From the NCBI GenBank assembly GCA_947579665.1, contig OX388343.1, positions 100,259,657 through 100,323,656 of the forward strand: a stretch of 64,000 nt of DNA, given 5' to 3'. Made by a program: the position numbers and the translations under genes. Source of the DNA: Sympetrum striolatum (Eukaryota; Arthropoda; Insecta; Odonata; Libellulidae). The notes under the pieces are model-generated. The model searched no databases and was not told where the DNA came from. It was given only the letters and a program-made list of their open reading frames with translations. This document shows, piece by piece, positions 46,198 to 61,100 of this stretch (positions are counted from its first letter, which is position 1; every line of letters begins with the position of its first letter).

Positions 46198-49100
46198 GTA
46201 AGTTTTTCTCTCTGTTGATAAGATTTGAAAATGGTTCTTATGTTGCCTCCTTCACTGTAATACCTGTTTACTTTAGGATTAAAGTTAAAAAGAGTGCAGA
46301 TAGATACATGGACTACAAGGGAGAAACTGTGTCTAGCTTCCGCCGTTCTAAGAAGTGGTGATCAAAACTGGTAAGCTTGTTTACTTTAAGCTGGGATTCA
46401 GAGTTAGTAATTCATCTGCTGTTATAGTTTAAGTATAATTTAATTGCTATAAGATGTGTTCTTAATTAGTAGCCCTTAATGTATCTTCGTTTGTGTTTTA
46501 GGGTTTCAGTCAGTAGAACACTGAGGTCCTTCGATGAATTGAATAGACCTCCGGATTGGTTTTCTCAGAAGAATTGTGCATTACAGTACTCAAGTCTTTT
46601 GGAAAAAGTAGACACTCCTAAACGTAAAAGAGGAGAGCGTGGTGAAGTGCACGTAGAGACGCCAGGAGAAAGTATCGTTAGAAAATTGACCTCTGGTAAG
46701 TGAATCAATACATTTAAGAGAACACAACCTCTGTTCAATATAATTTAATTTTATTCCGCCTTAAGCAGAAGAAAGAAATTGTTTTGGTAACTATACCAAT
46801 TCTTTTTCCTCTGCCACTCATTGTGTAAATCGTAGCTACCATATTAATTAGATTTATTTGAAATTATTTGTTTATAGTAATTACCTTGCCAAGTTATCGT
46901 GCAGATCACCCGCTATATTCTTTATCTTTAAAGTTTAGGCTCACTTTTCAAATTACTTGGCGCTTACCTGGTGTACTCTTAAGGGACTATTTTATATGTT
47001 AAGATGTGAGAAGGTAGACATTCTTGATTTCAACAATGTACTTCTGGAGAAGTTGAATATTGGAATTGGAATAGGTTGATCAAGTAGCAGCCAATAATTG
47101 GTTGTATACAACTGATGAAAAACGTTTTTAAGGCAGAGAGGTCTGAAAGTTGGTACTTAAAGTCTACGTTTGTCATTGCTCTGGAAGAAATATCTTTATA
47201 TTATGTACTCAGCAAACTTGCTTTGAGTAAAAAATAACACCCAAGTCCTTTTGTTTTTCAAGTCCAATACAAGTTTTGTGTGTAGATCGAGGGAATGATC
47301 TTGCTATACAGATCATTTTGCAATAGCATTAGAGCCATCTAAAAACAAAAGTGTAATTTATTTTTATCTCATTTGGCAACACTTTCATAAATCATAGACC
47401 TAGTAACCATGGGATACCCACCGAAAATGGCCAACAATTTGCTCAGGATACACATTCAATGCACCAACTTGAAAGTTTGGTAATCTTTATTTCTCTATTA
47501 GCTGATGAAAATGGTTACGAACCTTTTAATTTCTATCTACAAAAATGGTAGGTATTCCACATTAAATATAGTAAATGAACATCCTTTTATTTTGTATAAG
47601 AAACTTCTGAAAGCTACCACATGAATAAATTTCCATGCAAATGTATTGAATGTGCAATTTAATTGTATTTACTTGCTTTCTTTGTAATTATCGTGCTTGA
47701 TTTTTGTTTTATACTGACATGTATTAATTTCATGTTTGCCCACATAACTTGATCATTACATCATTGGCTTAAATTACACTCATGGACAAAAGAATCATTC
47801 TCCAAGAGTAACTATGCTTAGTTTAATACTAAACCAACTACTCCTTCTTTTTGCCTTTTTATGCTTTGTTCCATTACTAGCAGAGATATAGGGTATGCAG
47901 TCTTTCATTTTGTCTCTGCGTAACTTATTGTACGTTGCTTTTTCTACTGGATGTCATTATACTGAACAAATAAAGAAATTCACATTCAGATAAACTAAAT
48001 ATTATTTAAATTTTGAAAAATTTAATTTATTTGAATATATTTGCTTATATGTTTGTAAAAATTGAAATATAAACAAGGAAAGTGCATCATATTACAGCTT
48101 GGGTGATAATTATTCCTCAAAGTTATTAATTTGATATTCATTTAATCTAAATTTAATAAATAAAATTTTCTCTTGTACTATTCTATTTCTTCAATTTTTT
48201 TTCCATGAAATTCCACATAGTCAAGCCTGCTACCATTGATTTTTTCATTTAATCTTTCAGAAAGGGTTGAAGAATTGAAGAAGTCAATTGAAACGAAAAA
48301 GATGGTACACCACAAACTGAGTGATGACATTATACTGGTGGAGTCAGGTCAGGCTGATGACAGACTCGATGAAATGTTGCTAGAAATTGAAGAGTAAGTA
48401 TTTCATTGCAAATTAAATTCTCCATATTTTTACTTCTATACACATAATACAATTCTGTGAATCTTAGTAAAGTAATTCAGCGCATTAACAAAGAGCTTCT
48501 AATTGCCTATATTGCTCTTTTATGACTCATTCCTTAATAAATAAAATTGATATGATCTAGCATAGTTTTGCGGAAAAACATCTTAATAAGGAAAAGGACT
48601 TTTCCAAATTATTTATTTGTGGCTGGTTCTGCAACAGGAGTAGCATCATCAAATGCAGAAACTACGAGTACAATGTATAAATAGTAAGAACGTCGAGGGA
48701 GGTTACGAGAAAACCCTTATTAGTTTTGAGTTATTCAAAAACTTAGAGAGAAAGTCCATATTTTCTCTGGTAAGATTTTGTAAATTGTAAGAGATAATGG
48801 TCCCTTTGTCCCATGCTAATAAATACTGTATTTGTTGGAATCTAAGGGACATTTTTTTCAAAATTTAGTTTAGAGGTAACCCTGTGTCGTATATTTGAAG
48901 GTTCATCCTTCATGGTTAACATTCATTGCTGACTTCAATTTTGTGCTTTTTTACTGTTCTACCATAATTGTAGCTCAATTTTATTATTTTTTGTTAATTG
49001 CATCAATGATTGTGTCATCTGTTTTTCTTTCCTGAAATGTAAGAACTGAAATGAACTATAACTTGTTGTCCATTGTTGTGGTGCTGTGCAGACTCATGAA

Positions 49101-52100
49101 GCTTCGTCTTTTTGTGTGCCCTTCGAAAATAAGTGCATTTTATATGGCATCAGATTCTGTATTAATGTAAACTTCATGTCTTCAAGGTATGTTGGCACCA
49201 TATGAATACTGTAGCTCAGACCACTCTTTCATGTTTACCTTTAAAAACTATTACCTTTATATGATTTTCTTATTTTTCGAGGAAAATGTCATTATGTAAA
49301 TTATCTTAAGTGAGGTGATTTCAATATTATAGCTATAGTATCTTCATTATTACTGCTATAGCTCCAACTAGTTACACAATAATATACATCTTATGGAATA
49401 AATTCATTAACAAAGAGTAAGAAACACAATATGAATTGGAAATTAACATATGTTGCAAAAACAAGCGTGAAAAAAATTACAGAAGTGGACTAAAACCTGG
49501 ATTTCCATCTCGCTGGTCAGTTGCTCCATCCGTTAAGATACCTGACCAAAGCTTTCTATAAGGAAGAGTGTGTATGAAAGACCATGTGGTTTTTTTGGCA
49601 TAATTCATATTTATAATGAAATCTGGATTGAAGTCCTAATTCTGTCAGAATTTACTTTTTGTCCATCTTTCCTAGATGCCTTGATGTAATGGTGTAGATC
49701 ACTCCTTTCTGTTGAAATCCACTGTTCACCCATTACCTTGTGTTATCTGTTAGGGGGCTATCCTTCCCACTACTTTACATGGCTAGTACTGTAATGAGGA
49801 CAATAGTTGTGCATGATGCTGTCTCTGATTTTATTAAAGGTATCCTGGACTTGGGGATTCCTCCACCAGAAAATCACCGTTTGATATTATTCTGGACCTT
49901 TTCATTATTAATTATATATCTTATCTTTGTGATGATGAAATTTTATTTTAATTAAATACCTGAAATTAATAATTAGAGTAATATATTTGTATAAGCAAAC
50001 TGTAATGCTTATGTGCATTGCAGTTTGCATAGTTTTTAGCTTAAATTGGTCCTTAAAAGTCCTTAAGAGTAAAATTTGACCTCCAATTTTCTTATATTAC
50101 CTCAAAAACTCTTAATTATTCATAATTACTTATTTTTATTCTAGCTTGCTTAATCCATTGCTAGTTTTCTACCCAGTTAAAGGCACTATTAGCTGTAAAA
50201 AGGTAACAGGCTGTGACGTAGGTTAGGTTCAGGGAAACTTGTTCCATCAGAATGCCAGATTTAACATTTCCTCTCATAATGTGAATGTGAAACCATCAGA
50301 CCACTCTTGTGTTGTCTCTTGCCTATTATCGACAATTAAATATTGACATTTTATGTTATAGATCAAATTTATTTACCATGTAATTTAAAAGAGAACTTTT
50401 TCTAATTTGTTTTTCACTTGGCATCATTAACAAGATTGTAAAAGCACAATTAAATAGGAATTTTTGTTTCTAGAAGTGACTAAAATGCCGCAGGTTCCTC
50501 ACCTATGGTCTTGATATTTCAGAGTGAAGACAAAAAATGGTGCTGTAATTTTAAAATGCAATTAGCTAAACTTATCAATTGCTGCTGTTTTAATTACCAA
50601 TATTTTCAAACAATTGTATGAGTTTTATTTAATAATATTTATGTTTGATTCTTTAGAGAGGAGAGAAAGAAGCAAAGAGAAGCGGAGCAGCATGCTCATT
50701 GGCTTAAAGAAAGAGAAGAAAAATTGTTAGAAATTAGGAGAGCTTGGAAGCCCCCAGGTAATGCAATAAATCAACTAGTTATTAACTAACGATACTTTAA
50801 TCTGAAGCACCTTGAAATTGAATTCCCTGTTGAATGTAGATGGTCAAAATTAAGATTATGTACCATGCATATTTTTAGTGATGATAATTCTTAATGTTTT
50901 ATTGTTGCTTGTGAGTATTAATATAATTTCAAATAAGTGCTGGAATACTGAAATTCCATGAATGAAGTTGCTAAAAATATCATCAGCTGCTTGATCATTG
51001 CCACAAATATCTAAGGCTAAAATAATAATAATAAAATCTAAAATAGATAATAATCTAAATTTCTATGGCTAATGATATAATAAACAGACTTGTAGTTAGT
51101 TAAGGCATCCAGTCAGTCAGTCCTCCGTGGGGTACAAATATTTATTTAAATTTCCATCAGCTACTGCCTCATCAACCTCTACTACCTCATCTCCAAGTCT
51201 ACAAAGAGATCCTGAAATTGGCACTCGACAAAGTAGTAGTCAATCTGAACAAAGCAGTGAAGCAGAGAGCCTAGTAGATAGTCCACTAAGTGAGCCTTTG
51301 CAAGTTGATGTAAGTATTTGTCTTTAATTTCTCTTTCTCAGAGCAGAAATATTTATTTGGATCAAGTTGTTGAACAAAAGCAAGTAATGTAGAATCTACT
51401 GAATATTGCATCAAGTAATGTATATACTTGCATATACACTCCCAGGGTTTTGTTTACTAATAAATAATTATTGTTAATAATTGAATTATTATAAATTGAA
51501 ATAAATTTTTCAATTTAGGATCAAATTTGTTGCTGCTTTTGCTACTCATTTTTGGAGAAAGGATACATAAGTTTGAATTATTTGCAGGAATTCATGAAAG
51601 ATATGCCACTTAAAAATTAGTTTATATTAATATTCCCCTTAGGTAATTGGAGATGAGTCGTTGGAAGGGCAAGTAGAAGTGAAGCCTTCTAGTCCTGTGC
51701 GTGAATCATCTCCTCAACCAAATTCCACACCAGCAGCATCCTCGGCCACCCCTACGTCACCCCTACTAACAAGTCTCCTTAAAAGCCCTTCACAAGCTCC
51801 TTCTCTGCAGGTGAGATAACCTTATATTGGGGTTAATTTTTATTGGATCACACCAGCACTACTGCTGTGAAACTTAATGCAAGCATTTCTAAACTTTTCC
51901 ATTTCTTTTTAGGCATCATCCATTTTGCATTCAGCAATCACAGCCCAAAGAGGATCGTCTCCTACCATAACAAGTCTCCTCAACTCTTCTCCTGGTATGT
52001 CAGTTCTAACTTTGAGGGTTTGAAAGATCAGAAAATTTATTTGAAACTGCAGATTAAACTGCCAATTAAATCTGCAGTTCAAACAAGCTAAACTACATTG

Positions 52101-55100
52101 CACATTGGGAATCATATGTCACTTGTTCTATTTTACTACTCGGCAATCTGTTTTCTAGTGATTCTTTTTATGAGTATGCCATTGGGTTCTGCATCAAGAA
52201 ATAGTTCTTGTAGAGGTTAGTTATGTTGATATCTATGAAAGTAACTGATATTTTCTGGGCTTCTCTTTAAATAAATTTTCCCTAATTTTTATCAATTTAA
52301 AGCGTTTTGGTATTAGAACATATAGAATAACCGTAATGCCATTGCTCATGACTTAAAAACGTTTAATTTCTGTTGCTCATCATTACATTTATTATTCAAT
52401 TGCATTCTAGTCCATTTCTACATGTATATAGTAATTGTATATTAGTTATATTTAGTTATTTAATCTTAATCAAATTAAATTTTTATTTAGTTGATGTTTG
52501 CATTTTCCTTGAATATTCAAAAAAAGTATTTTATCATTATGAATAGTGCCATTCACTGTTAATTGGTTACTTGTATATTCTTGTGCTATCTTATGAATGG
52601 ATGATTTACCTGTAGCACAGCTGCCTGAAGTGGTGCATTACATGATAAGTGGCATATTGAATCCAGATCAAAATTAAAAATAATTTTTTCCACAATTACA
52701 CAAATAATGTAATCTACTCTTAAATTGTAGAGACTGTAATTATCATAGTTTTTTGGCATTATTGTATTTTTATGGTTCATCTAGAGTAAAAATGAAATAA
52801 TGGATGCATGAACTGTAAAAGGTTGACTACCCTTGATCTAACATGAAGCCCTGTTCCAAGTTTGGATAATGCATTAACTAGGTGCCTTTAACACATTAGT
52901 TATTTCACATGTGTCAACTTCTATTGATCATCATTATCTATATCTATTTTATTACATTTTTTATTTATCTATTGGTTGTTTTTGCAGCTGTTCCTGTATC
53001 AGGAAGTGGTGCTATTTCTCCATCTAAGTCTGTTGCTGTTAAAATTCTGAGTTCTACATCTAGTTTTCCATCTGAGGGACCGTCAGAAAAAAATCAGTCC
53101 AATCAACCATCATCATCTACATCTGGTAATTTTTTGACTAATATACTTGTTTTGGAATCCATATTTTTTAAGTTTCCTATACTCAATGTTGAATATTATC
53201 TACATCTACATTAATACCCTACAAGCCGCCTGGCAGGGGGTATAAACACTAGTTGAATCTAAACTAACTTCCTTATTCTGTTATTGTAGCGTATCGTTCA
53301 CGGAAAGAATAAATTTTTAAACGACTCGTCCTAGCATCTATTTCTCTTAACTTGCGGTCATTATCGGATCGACCGAGGTAGCAGGAGGGGTTGCATGATT
53401 CCTATTGTATCTTCCGTAAATGTAATTTCCCTGAATTTATTAAGCAATCGCAGCCTAGCTTCCAATCTCCTTTCTTTCAAGGATTCCCAACCTAGGTCTG
53501 AGAGCATTTGTGTAACGCTTGCTTTTTTATCGTAGCATTTCATAACAAAACAAACTGCTTTACGCTGCACTTTCTCGAGTTTGTGAGTACACGTTTCATC
53601 CGCCGGATCCCATATACTTGTCGCATATTCCAGAAGGGGTCTGACCAAGGTAAAATAACATCGCTCTCTCACCTTTTCATCGCATTTACCGACAATATGC
53701 TTTTCAAAGCCAAACCTTTTACTTGCTTTGCCGCAGATTTTACGAATATGCGTGCTCCAATTTAAGTTATTAGTCAAGTTGATCCCGAGATATTCAACTG
53801 AATCTACTACTTTGATATTAATTCCATTAATTTTGTACGGGTGATTTGGATGCAATTTTTTCTTTTCGAGGAAATTAACTATGGAGCATTTACCTACGTC
53901 AGTATCTAATTCCCATTTTTCTCACCACCTTTGGATGAGGACTAAATCGTTTTAGAGAGATGTTTGGTCTTCCTCGTTTGTTATTTCCCTATATATAACT
54001 GAGTCATCTGCAAATATCTTCACATTGCTAACTATCTCGTCACTTAAGTCATTGATATAGATCAGGAAAAGAAGAGGTCTAATTACACTGCCTTGAGGTA
54101 TGCCAGAGGTAACTTTGACTCTATTTGAGCTAACGCCATCCAGTACAACTTGTTGTTCTCTTTCATAGAGAAAATCCTTAACCCAGTCGACTACTTTCTT
54201 GTTAATGCCTGCTAATATTAGTTTGTAAATTAGTTTGTAGTGGGGGACTCTATCGAATGCTTTTTTGAAATCTAGGAAAATAGCGTCCACTTGCTTTTTA
54301 CTCTTGGCAGACTTTAAGATATCGTGTACAAATAGAGCAAGTTGAGTTTCACATGATCAGGACTTTCGAAAACCATGCTAGTTCACGTCAAGGAATTCAT
54401 TTCTATCTAAGAATTCTATGAGTGAGCTTATGATGATATGTTCCATTACCTTTCCGGGCAGCGAAGTTAATGATATGGGTCTATAATTTCCTGGGTCCTC
54501 CTATAATCTTTTTTTGTAAACAATAGTAATATTAGCGAATTTCCAATTGGATGGGACCCTACCTTCATTTATTGATTTACAAAATATAATTTTGATATAG
54601 GGGGCGATGCTTTCTGCCTGTTCTTTAAGCACTCTTGCTGTAATGCCTTCTGTCCCTGGCAACTTATTTGGCTTAATTTTGCGTAAGATTTTAACTATAC
54701 CATTAAATTCTTTTAATTACTATTTTAAATTTAATGTGATGATTACTTTCCTCAAATCTATGTAGCCAATCAAAAGGTTTTAGTTATTGAAGCAATATTA
54801 CCATATTTACTCGAAAATAACTCTCACCCTTTTGGATCTTATTTCACCTCAAAAATTGAGGTGTGCATTAGAATTGATGGTGCACTAGATTTGCGCACAA
54901 TACTAGTATGCACATGTCCTGTAGTGCACAGACAGCTTCATCCTCAGCTCACTTTGGTTCTATGTTACTCTTCACACATTCCACCACTGTGCTATCGATG
55001 TTTTCACTGCCCCCGAAGATTACAGGTTATTGATAAGTAATAATAATAATTGATAATAATAATAATTGATAATAATAATAATTGATAATAATAATAATTG

Positions 55101-58100
55101 ATATGTAATTGGTTAGCCCATCAAACTTTTTTAAATACCAACTTTGAATTGGTTAACGTGCACACTTATGTATGCACCACAAATTATCTAGGAAGACCCA
55201 GGTTCAAAGCCAGGCAGTAATTATATCTCCCATTTAAAATACATTGAGGTAGTTTTCATTATTTTTTTTTGATATGTAGAACTTACGGCATGGACTACCA
55301 GTATTTCGTATATAGTGTATATGCAGAGATGAATTTATGATCTATGAGGCCCTTGGTGCAGTGGCGCATCAAGAGCTCTGACCTTTTTTTTCTGCTGAAG
55401 AGTACACAACCCCAATCATCACCCAAGGCTTAAAGATTGCTTGATAAATTCAGCGAAAGCTCCACATACCCGTAAATATGGCTCCGATTTCAGCTAATGT
55501 TATGTTTTTGGCAGCAGAGCAGGCCTAGAGCCGACATAGATACCAATGGGACATTAAGATAGGTGAGTTTTGAACTCAATGTTCAACGTATGCACTTCTT
55601 AAGCCTATCCTTTAGTTAGATGACTCACACCATAAGATAATAATAAAATGGCTTTATTCGGGCAAGATTGAGACTAAAAGTCTTCTATCTAACCTATTGT
55701 TGTACAATACATAAATAATTAATTTAAAGAGATAGTATGAAAAAGATATGAGAAGAATTGTGGATGTAAAAAACCTCAGAAATTCTTGGGAAAAATAATT
55801 TATCCACTGCAGGAAAACACCCACTAAGAAGGGGGGTGTGGAAAACCTGCACAAACCTACCGATAGTCATAACTAAAAAGATGGTAAGAAACAAGATTAC
55901 ATTTTATAAATACACTATCAATAGGTACATATATGGGATACATCAATAAACATAGTCATGTTGACATTTAAATAAATGCCAACCTGGGATAAGATTCCCA
56001 TGAGAAAAATTTGAAAGTGCTGATTCGTTTACTCCTCGCAAAAATGCAAGGGAACATTCGTGAAGTAGTTCGAAACTTTCACCCTGAAAACAGAGCTTAA
56101 GATTGCGTTTAAGAGATAAACAGATTGATAAAACCCTCAGTTAGATCTTCTGCCTCTATCGAAAAACCGTTAGTTAAGGGCTATGTGTTTTTTTGTGAAA
56201 TGACCATTATTAGATGCATAAATTAGGATTGCCTTTTTTAGGGCTGTTATCGGAGGGTACACCTGCAGATGAGTTTAGCGACAATTCCAAAGGCACTGGT
56301 TCCTTTATTAAGCATTCTGGACGATTGAAAGTCTGTACAGTAGACTCTTCATTACTCGGGCTGATTGAAAATGTACTGATCCTTATTTTATGATTACCTG
56401 TTATTTTGCTGTATATTTATAAAAATAATTCAATAACCAAATTTCTGTAGAAATTTGAAGAAGTGTTGGACAAGATATCACTAAAAATAATTTTCGATGA
56501 TTTTACTAGTAATATATCATTTTGGAAGCGAATCAGTCAGCTGAAAGGTATTGTGCACGCAAAGTACGCACAAATTTATCGGAACAGTGACTTGATGGCT
56601 TGAAATAAATTTGATGAACTGTTAAAACTGTGGCTTAAATTCTCCAGCTTCCTTTTTCCTCCTTTCACCAATTTTTCTCTGGTAATAGAATCCAATGAAC
56701 CTCCTACCTGTCTGTACTTATCCTGTCAACCACATGGTCATGCAATGCCCCTTCAAAATTTCAATTCATGGAAAAATTTTGTTTTCTTTGAACACGATGC
56801 ATAAGACTGTTTGCGTCAGCTCTCTACTGGTTAACGACCTAACTACTACTTGGTCTAAATAATTGTAAGTTGACGACTTCAATTTTTTCTCCTTGGTGTG
56901 TAACTTTAATTCTGGAAATTCAATTATAATATCAACTATAATCAAGAGTGTACCGTATTTTTTAATGCAGCCGAATTTTTTATGTTCGGTTTGTGACGCA
57001 TTCAACTGAATACTTAGCTAATACATAAATAACGAAATCATGCTTAATTGTAAGCCTACCAGAAAATTTCATCTGGTATAAATGATTTTTGGTTCTTAGA
57101 AGAGAAGTTAATTTAAAAAATAAGGGATGAAGTCACTCCTAAGAAACCTGCCGATGATACAGATACAGCAAGTATGCTCAAAGACTCGGGAAGTTTATAT
57201 CTACTACACTAAAAAACTTCAGCATAGAAAAAAATGACGTTTTGATAGATATTGGACGTATCCAAACAACACTTATGATAAGTTTCCAATAGTTCATTTA
57301 TGTAATTTACTATCTTGGAAAGTGTAATCAGTTGGCTACCTAAGTGTTAAACTCCTCTATTTTTCAATGTATTTAGTTTTTGAAAGAATTGACATATTTG
57401 TAATAATTAACCAGCATGAATATGCTATACATTGGCAAATCCTGTCTGCGCCACTGCCTTGGTGGAATCTAGAATGTGGTCTTATAGTCTTGCCTCCTTA
57501 CAAGCCTCCTCATGACTCCCATGAGACCCCCAGTGCTAGCAAGGCCTCCTGCAGTTGCTGCGTACACCACATATATAGACGCTTCTCCGGATATACCTAT
57601 ATATATAATCTATATATCTATTATATATAGACGTTTCTCCGGATATACCTAGATATACACTTGCTCACTCACTGGGGATCAAAATTCTAACCATGTTCCA
57701 CAAGTGCCACGGACTTGAAATTTTTACAACCTGGTGGCCATAACGTGTAACCTCCATTGAAAGGACGACTTTGAACCTCAGTGTCATGGGTTTGATTCCA
57801 GAAGGGCCCAAAGTCCCGATTTTCTCCATAAAGATACATGGTGGGGATTTTCGAAAATTTTTTGAGTTACTTACTGGAAAAGTAGAGAGTTGATATTCAA
57901 GGGATAGCTAGAAGCCGTGCATATCCAACGAAAATCAAAAAGAGATCTTCGAATATTATCCTTAGTTTGATGCTAGGTCGGGGCAAAAATCACCCGTTCA
58001 AAATATATTGTGGCGAATTTTAAGATTTTTTTTGGATCCTTTCTCAATGGCATGGAAACTTGAAATTTGGCAGTTGGTTAGAGATCATAAATATATTTCA

Positions 58101-61100
58101 TAATCAAATTTTATATATTCGCTGATGGGTTCGATCCCAGAGGGCCATTTACATCTCTTAATGGATTTCTTATGGAGATAACGGAAACAAATTTTAGGTA
58201 CTTTCTGGCATGATATAGTCTTCAAACTTTGCATTATATTAGATCAAGTACTAACAAGTCATCCTGTGCATTTACAGCTACCAAGATGTCCTGGGTTTGA
58301 CCCCAAGTGTCTCTAAAATCAGTAACTGATCTGATTTTTAAGAATTATTTTGAACCCCTTCCCAATAATATCAAAACTTGAAATTTGGCATATAGATAGA
58401 GATCTTAGATACATTTTTAAAACATGTTTTAGATTTCCTAGATCGTCCTTGGTTCGAATCCAGAGAGCCATTTACATTCGTGAAAAGTAGGACGTTGTTT
58501 CAGGCAGTTGCAGCCAATATTTTTGCTTGAATTTTAACACATAGTTAAAAATAGCAAATTAGCAGCAATCTTCTGTTGTGCTGCATAGAAACTATTACCA
58601 GAAAGACCAGGGTCGAAGCCAGGTGGTAAATATATCCCTCATTTAAAATACATTGAGGTAGTTTTCATTATTTGGATGCACTCATTGAAATAATAGTAAG
58701 CTCTTGCTTAGCTAAAAGTTGTTTATTAATACTCCGTTTAAGAAAAAAATTTAGATAAGAGTATGCTGTTCCTGGGTTCGATGCCAGAACTCATTAAAAT
58801 TTCTCACGTAAGGAATACATGTGAAAAGTAGGACGTCGTTTGAGGCAGTTGAATCAAATATTTCTGTAAGTTCACCAGGGAGACCCGGGTTCGATGCCAG
58901 ATGAAGAATATTTTCAATCCTTTTTTTTTTCTTTTGAGGACTGTCCCGATATGATGCTGATATGAAATTAGTGTTGTCGATCTGCTTGCAGTATGCAAGC
59001 CACATTTTACTCGTAATAGATACGTTCATTCATTCATTGATAGGGGATCAAAATTCTAACCATGTTCCAAGTGCCACTGACATGAAATTTTTAGGATGTA
59101 ATGGCCATAACAAGTAGCCTCCAGATAAAAGCTGACTTTGACCTTCAGTGTCATGGGTTTGATTCCAGAAGGCCCCAAAGTCACAATCACTTCCCGATAA
59201 GATAGAAACTTGAAACTTGGTGTGTAGATAGAGATCATAAATATCTTTTATGTATGTTGCTGAACGTTCCGCTGATTGTCCTTGGGTCGATTCCAAGGTG
59301 CCATTTACAGTCCTCAATGCATTTCTTATGGAGATAACAGAAACAAATTTTAGTTACTTCCTGGGATGATATCAACTTCAATCTTTGTATTAAAAATGAT
59401 CAAGTACTAAAACGTCATACTGTGCATTCACAGCTGCAAATATGTCCTGGGTTCGACACCAGGCATCTCTAAAATTAGTAACTGTTACGAGTTAAAAGAA
59501 TTTTTTTTTAACCCTTTTCCGATAATATAGAAACTTGAAATTCGGCATATAAATAGAGATCATAGTTGCATTTCAAAAGCGTGCTTTAGATTTCATTGAT
59601 CGTCCTTGGTTCGATCCCAGAAAGCCATTTACATTACCCAATGCATTTTAGATGGGGATAATGTAGTCTTATTTCAGGACCTTCCTGGTATGATATGGAA
59701 TCAAACTTTGCATTAAATAAGATCAGGTCCTAACAAGTTATAATGTCTACTCGCACTCTTCGTTCGACACTAGGCGTATACAAAAATCAGAAATTTATAT
59801 GATTTTTAAGATTCTTTTTAACGCTTCCCGATAGCATTGAAACTCAAAACTTGGCATGTGAATAAAGATTATAAATAGATTTCATATGCTTGCAGTATGC
59901 AAGCAACATTTTACTCATTAATATACATAAGGAAAAACGGACTTGATAAAAGTCTCAGGAATCAAACCCGGGATCTTCCTCATCCGTAACCGTAGCTCTA
60001 GTAATCCGTAACTGGCTACCTGGCCAGGACTTGTTTTTCCTGGGTGCATGCCCTCATGTGCAAGGTGCTGCCCACTCATTTAATTTGTAATACTTAAAAA
60101 ATTGTGCCGTCATTTGATAAGCAGAAAGCAATCAATCCAATTCCTAGGCTTTCCGAGAGCCCTAGCCCTGCCAGAGAGCACCTTTGGGGCCTTTCTCAGT
60201 ATAATGAAGATGCCAAGGTATACAGTGTATGTATCTTTTGAGTAAGTTATATTCCGTCAACTCCTCGTTGGAAGCCTATGGTTTCTAAAACATAATGAAG
60301 AATCTCTTTTTGGTGGATATGTTGCTTTAATCCTTATTTTTAGAGAAGTATTTCTTCTTTGAAAACCACAAATCCTTCGAAAGAAGGCAGAAATGGTGCT
60401 GAGGGTTCTTGTCTGTGCAGCTCTTATGATAATACGGAGCCCATGCAGCATCTTACATTCTTTTCTTTCAAATGGAATTACCTTAAATAGCAATCAAATA
60501 CCTACACAAGTGGTCAATTAGTTTACGCGTAAACTACCAATAATTCATGTCACTAATACTAAAGTTTTTTTAAGAAGAATAATATAATAATGCTGAATCG
60601 TTAAGTTTAAAATTAAATTTTTGCGCTCATCATTTAAAATATTTCGTCTTTTGTGGTATCTAACCCCTTAAGAAAAATGATATTTCATCAGATTGTAATT
60701 TCAAAGGCATGTGCTTCTACTTATTCAAAGAGACCTACATACATTTGATGGTTGCAGAAATAGGAAATATTTAACTTGGAATTGGAAAATTTAATATTTT
60801 GTGTAAAGCTGTGTATTATAACTAGGAATTGCGTCTCTTACATTAAATTGTAATACCAGTTTCATAGTGATTATGTTTGCCAATTTTATTAGAGCAACAT
60901 TGTTTTCATATATTTTATGATAGTCTGTGTCATGGGATTACATGTTCCTCTTATTTGATAATTGTCTGCTTCTCTTTTAGTTGATGTGAAAGAATAGAGT
61001 TAGGATCATTTTATTCATTCATTTGTAAGGAAGTAATTTTTCATTGTAATGAGTGAGCATAATTTGGCATTTTTAAACTCTGCCCTTAAATAGGCAATTG

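Larger units (their letters stand above)
53200..54750 (-). mobile_element. 5'-truncated non-LTR retrotransposon (CR1/L2-like)
   Basis: The - strand encodes, with frameshifts and stops, a reverse transcriptase (NYRPISLTSLPGKVMEHI, then FLDFKKAFDRVPH, GIPQGSV, FADDSV) and a C-terminal tail (YLGINLTNNLNWSTHI, LVRPLLEYATSIWDP). It finishes in a TAGATGTAGAT-type 3' repeat at about 53200. The catalytic ADD is intact, but the frame is broken before it. Clade assignment to CR1/L2 is inferred from motif style. Confidence 0.85.
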
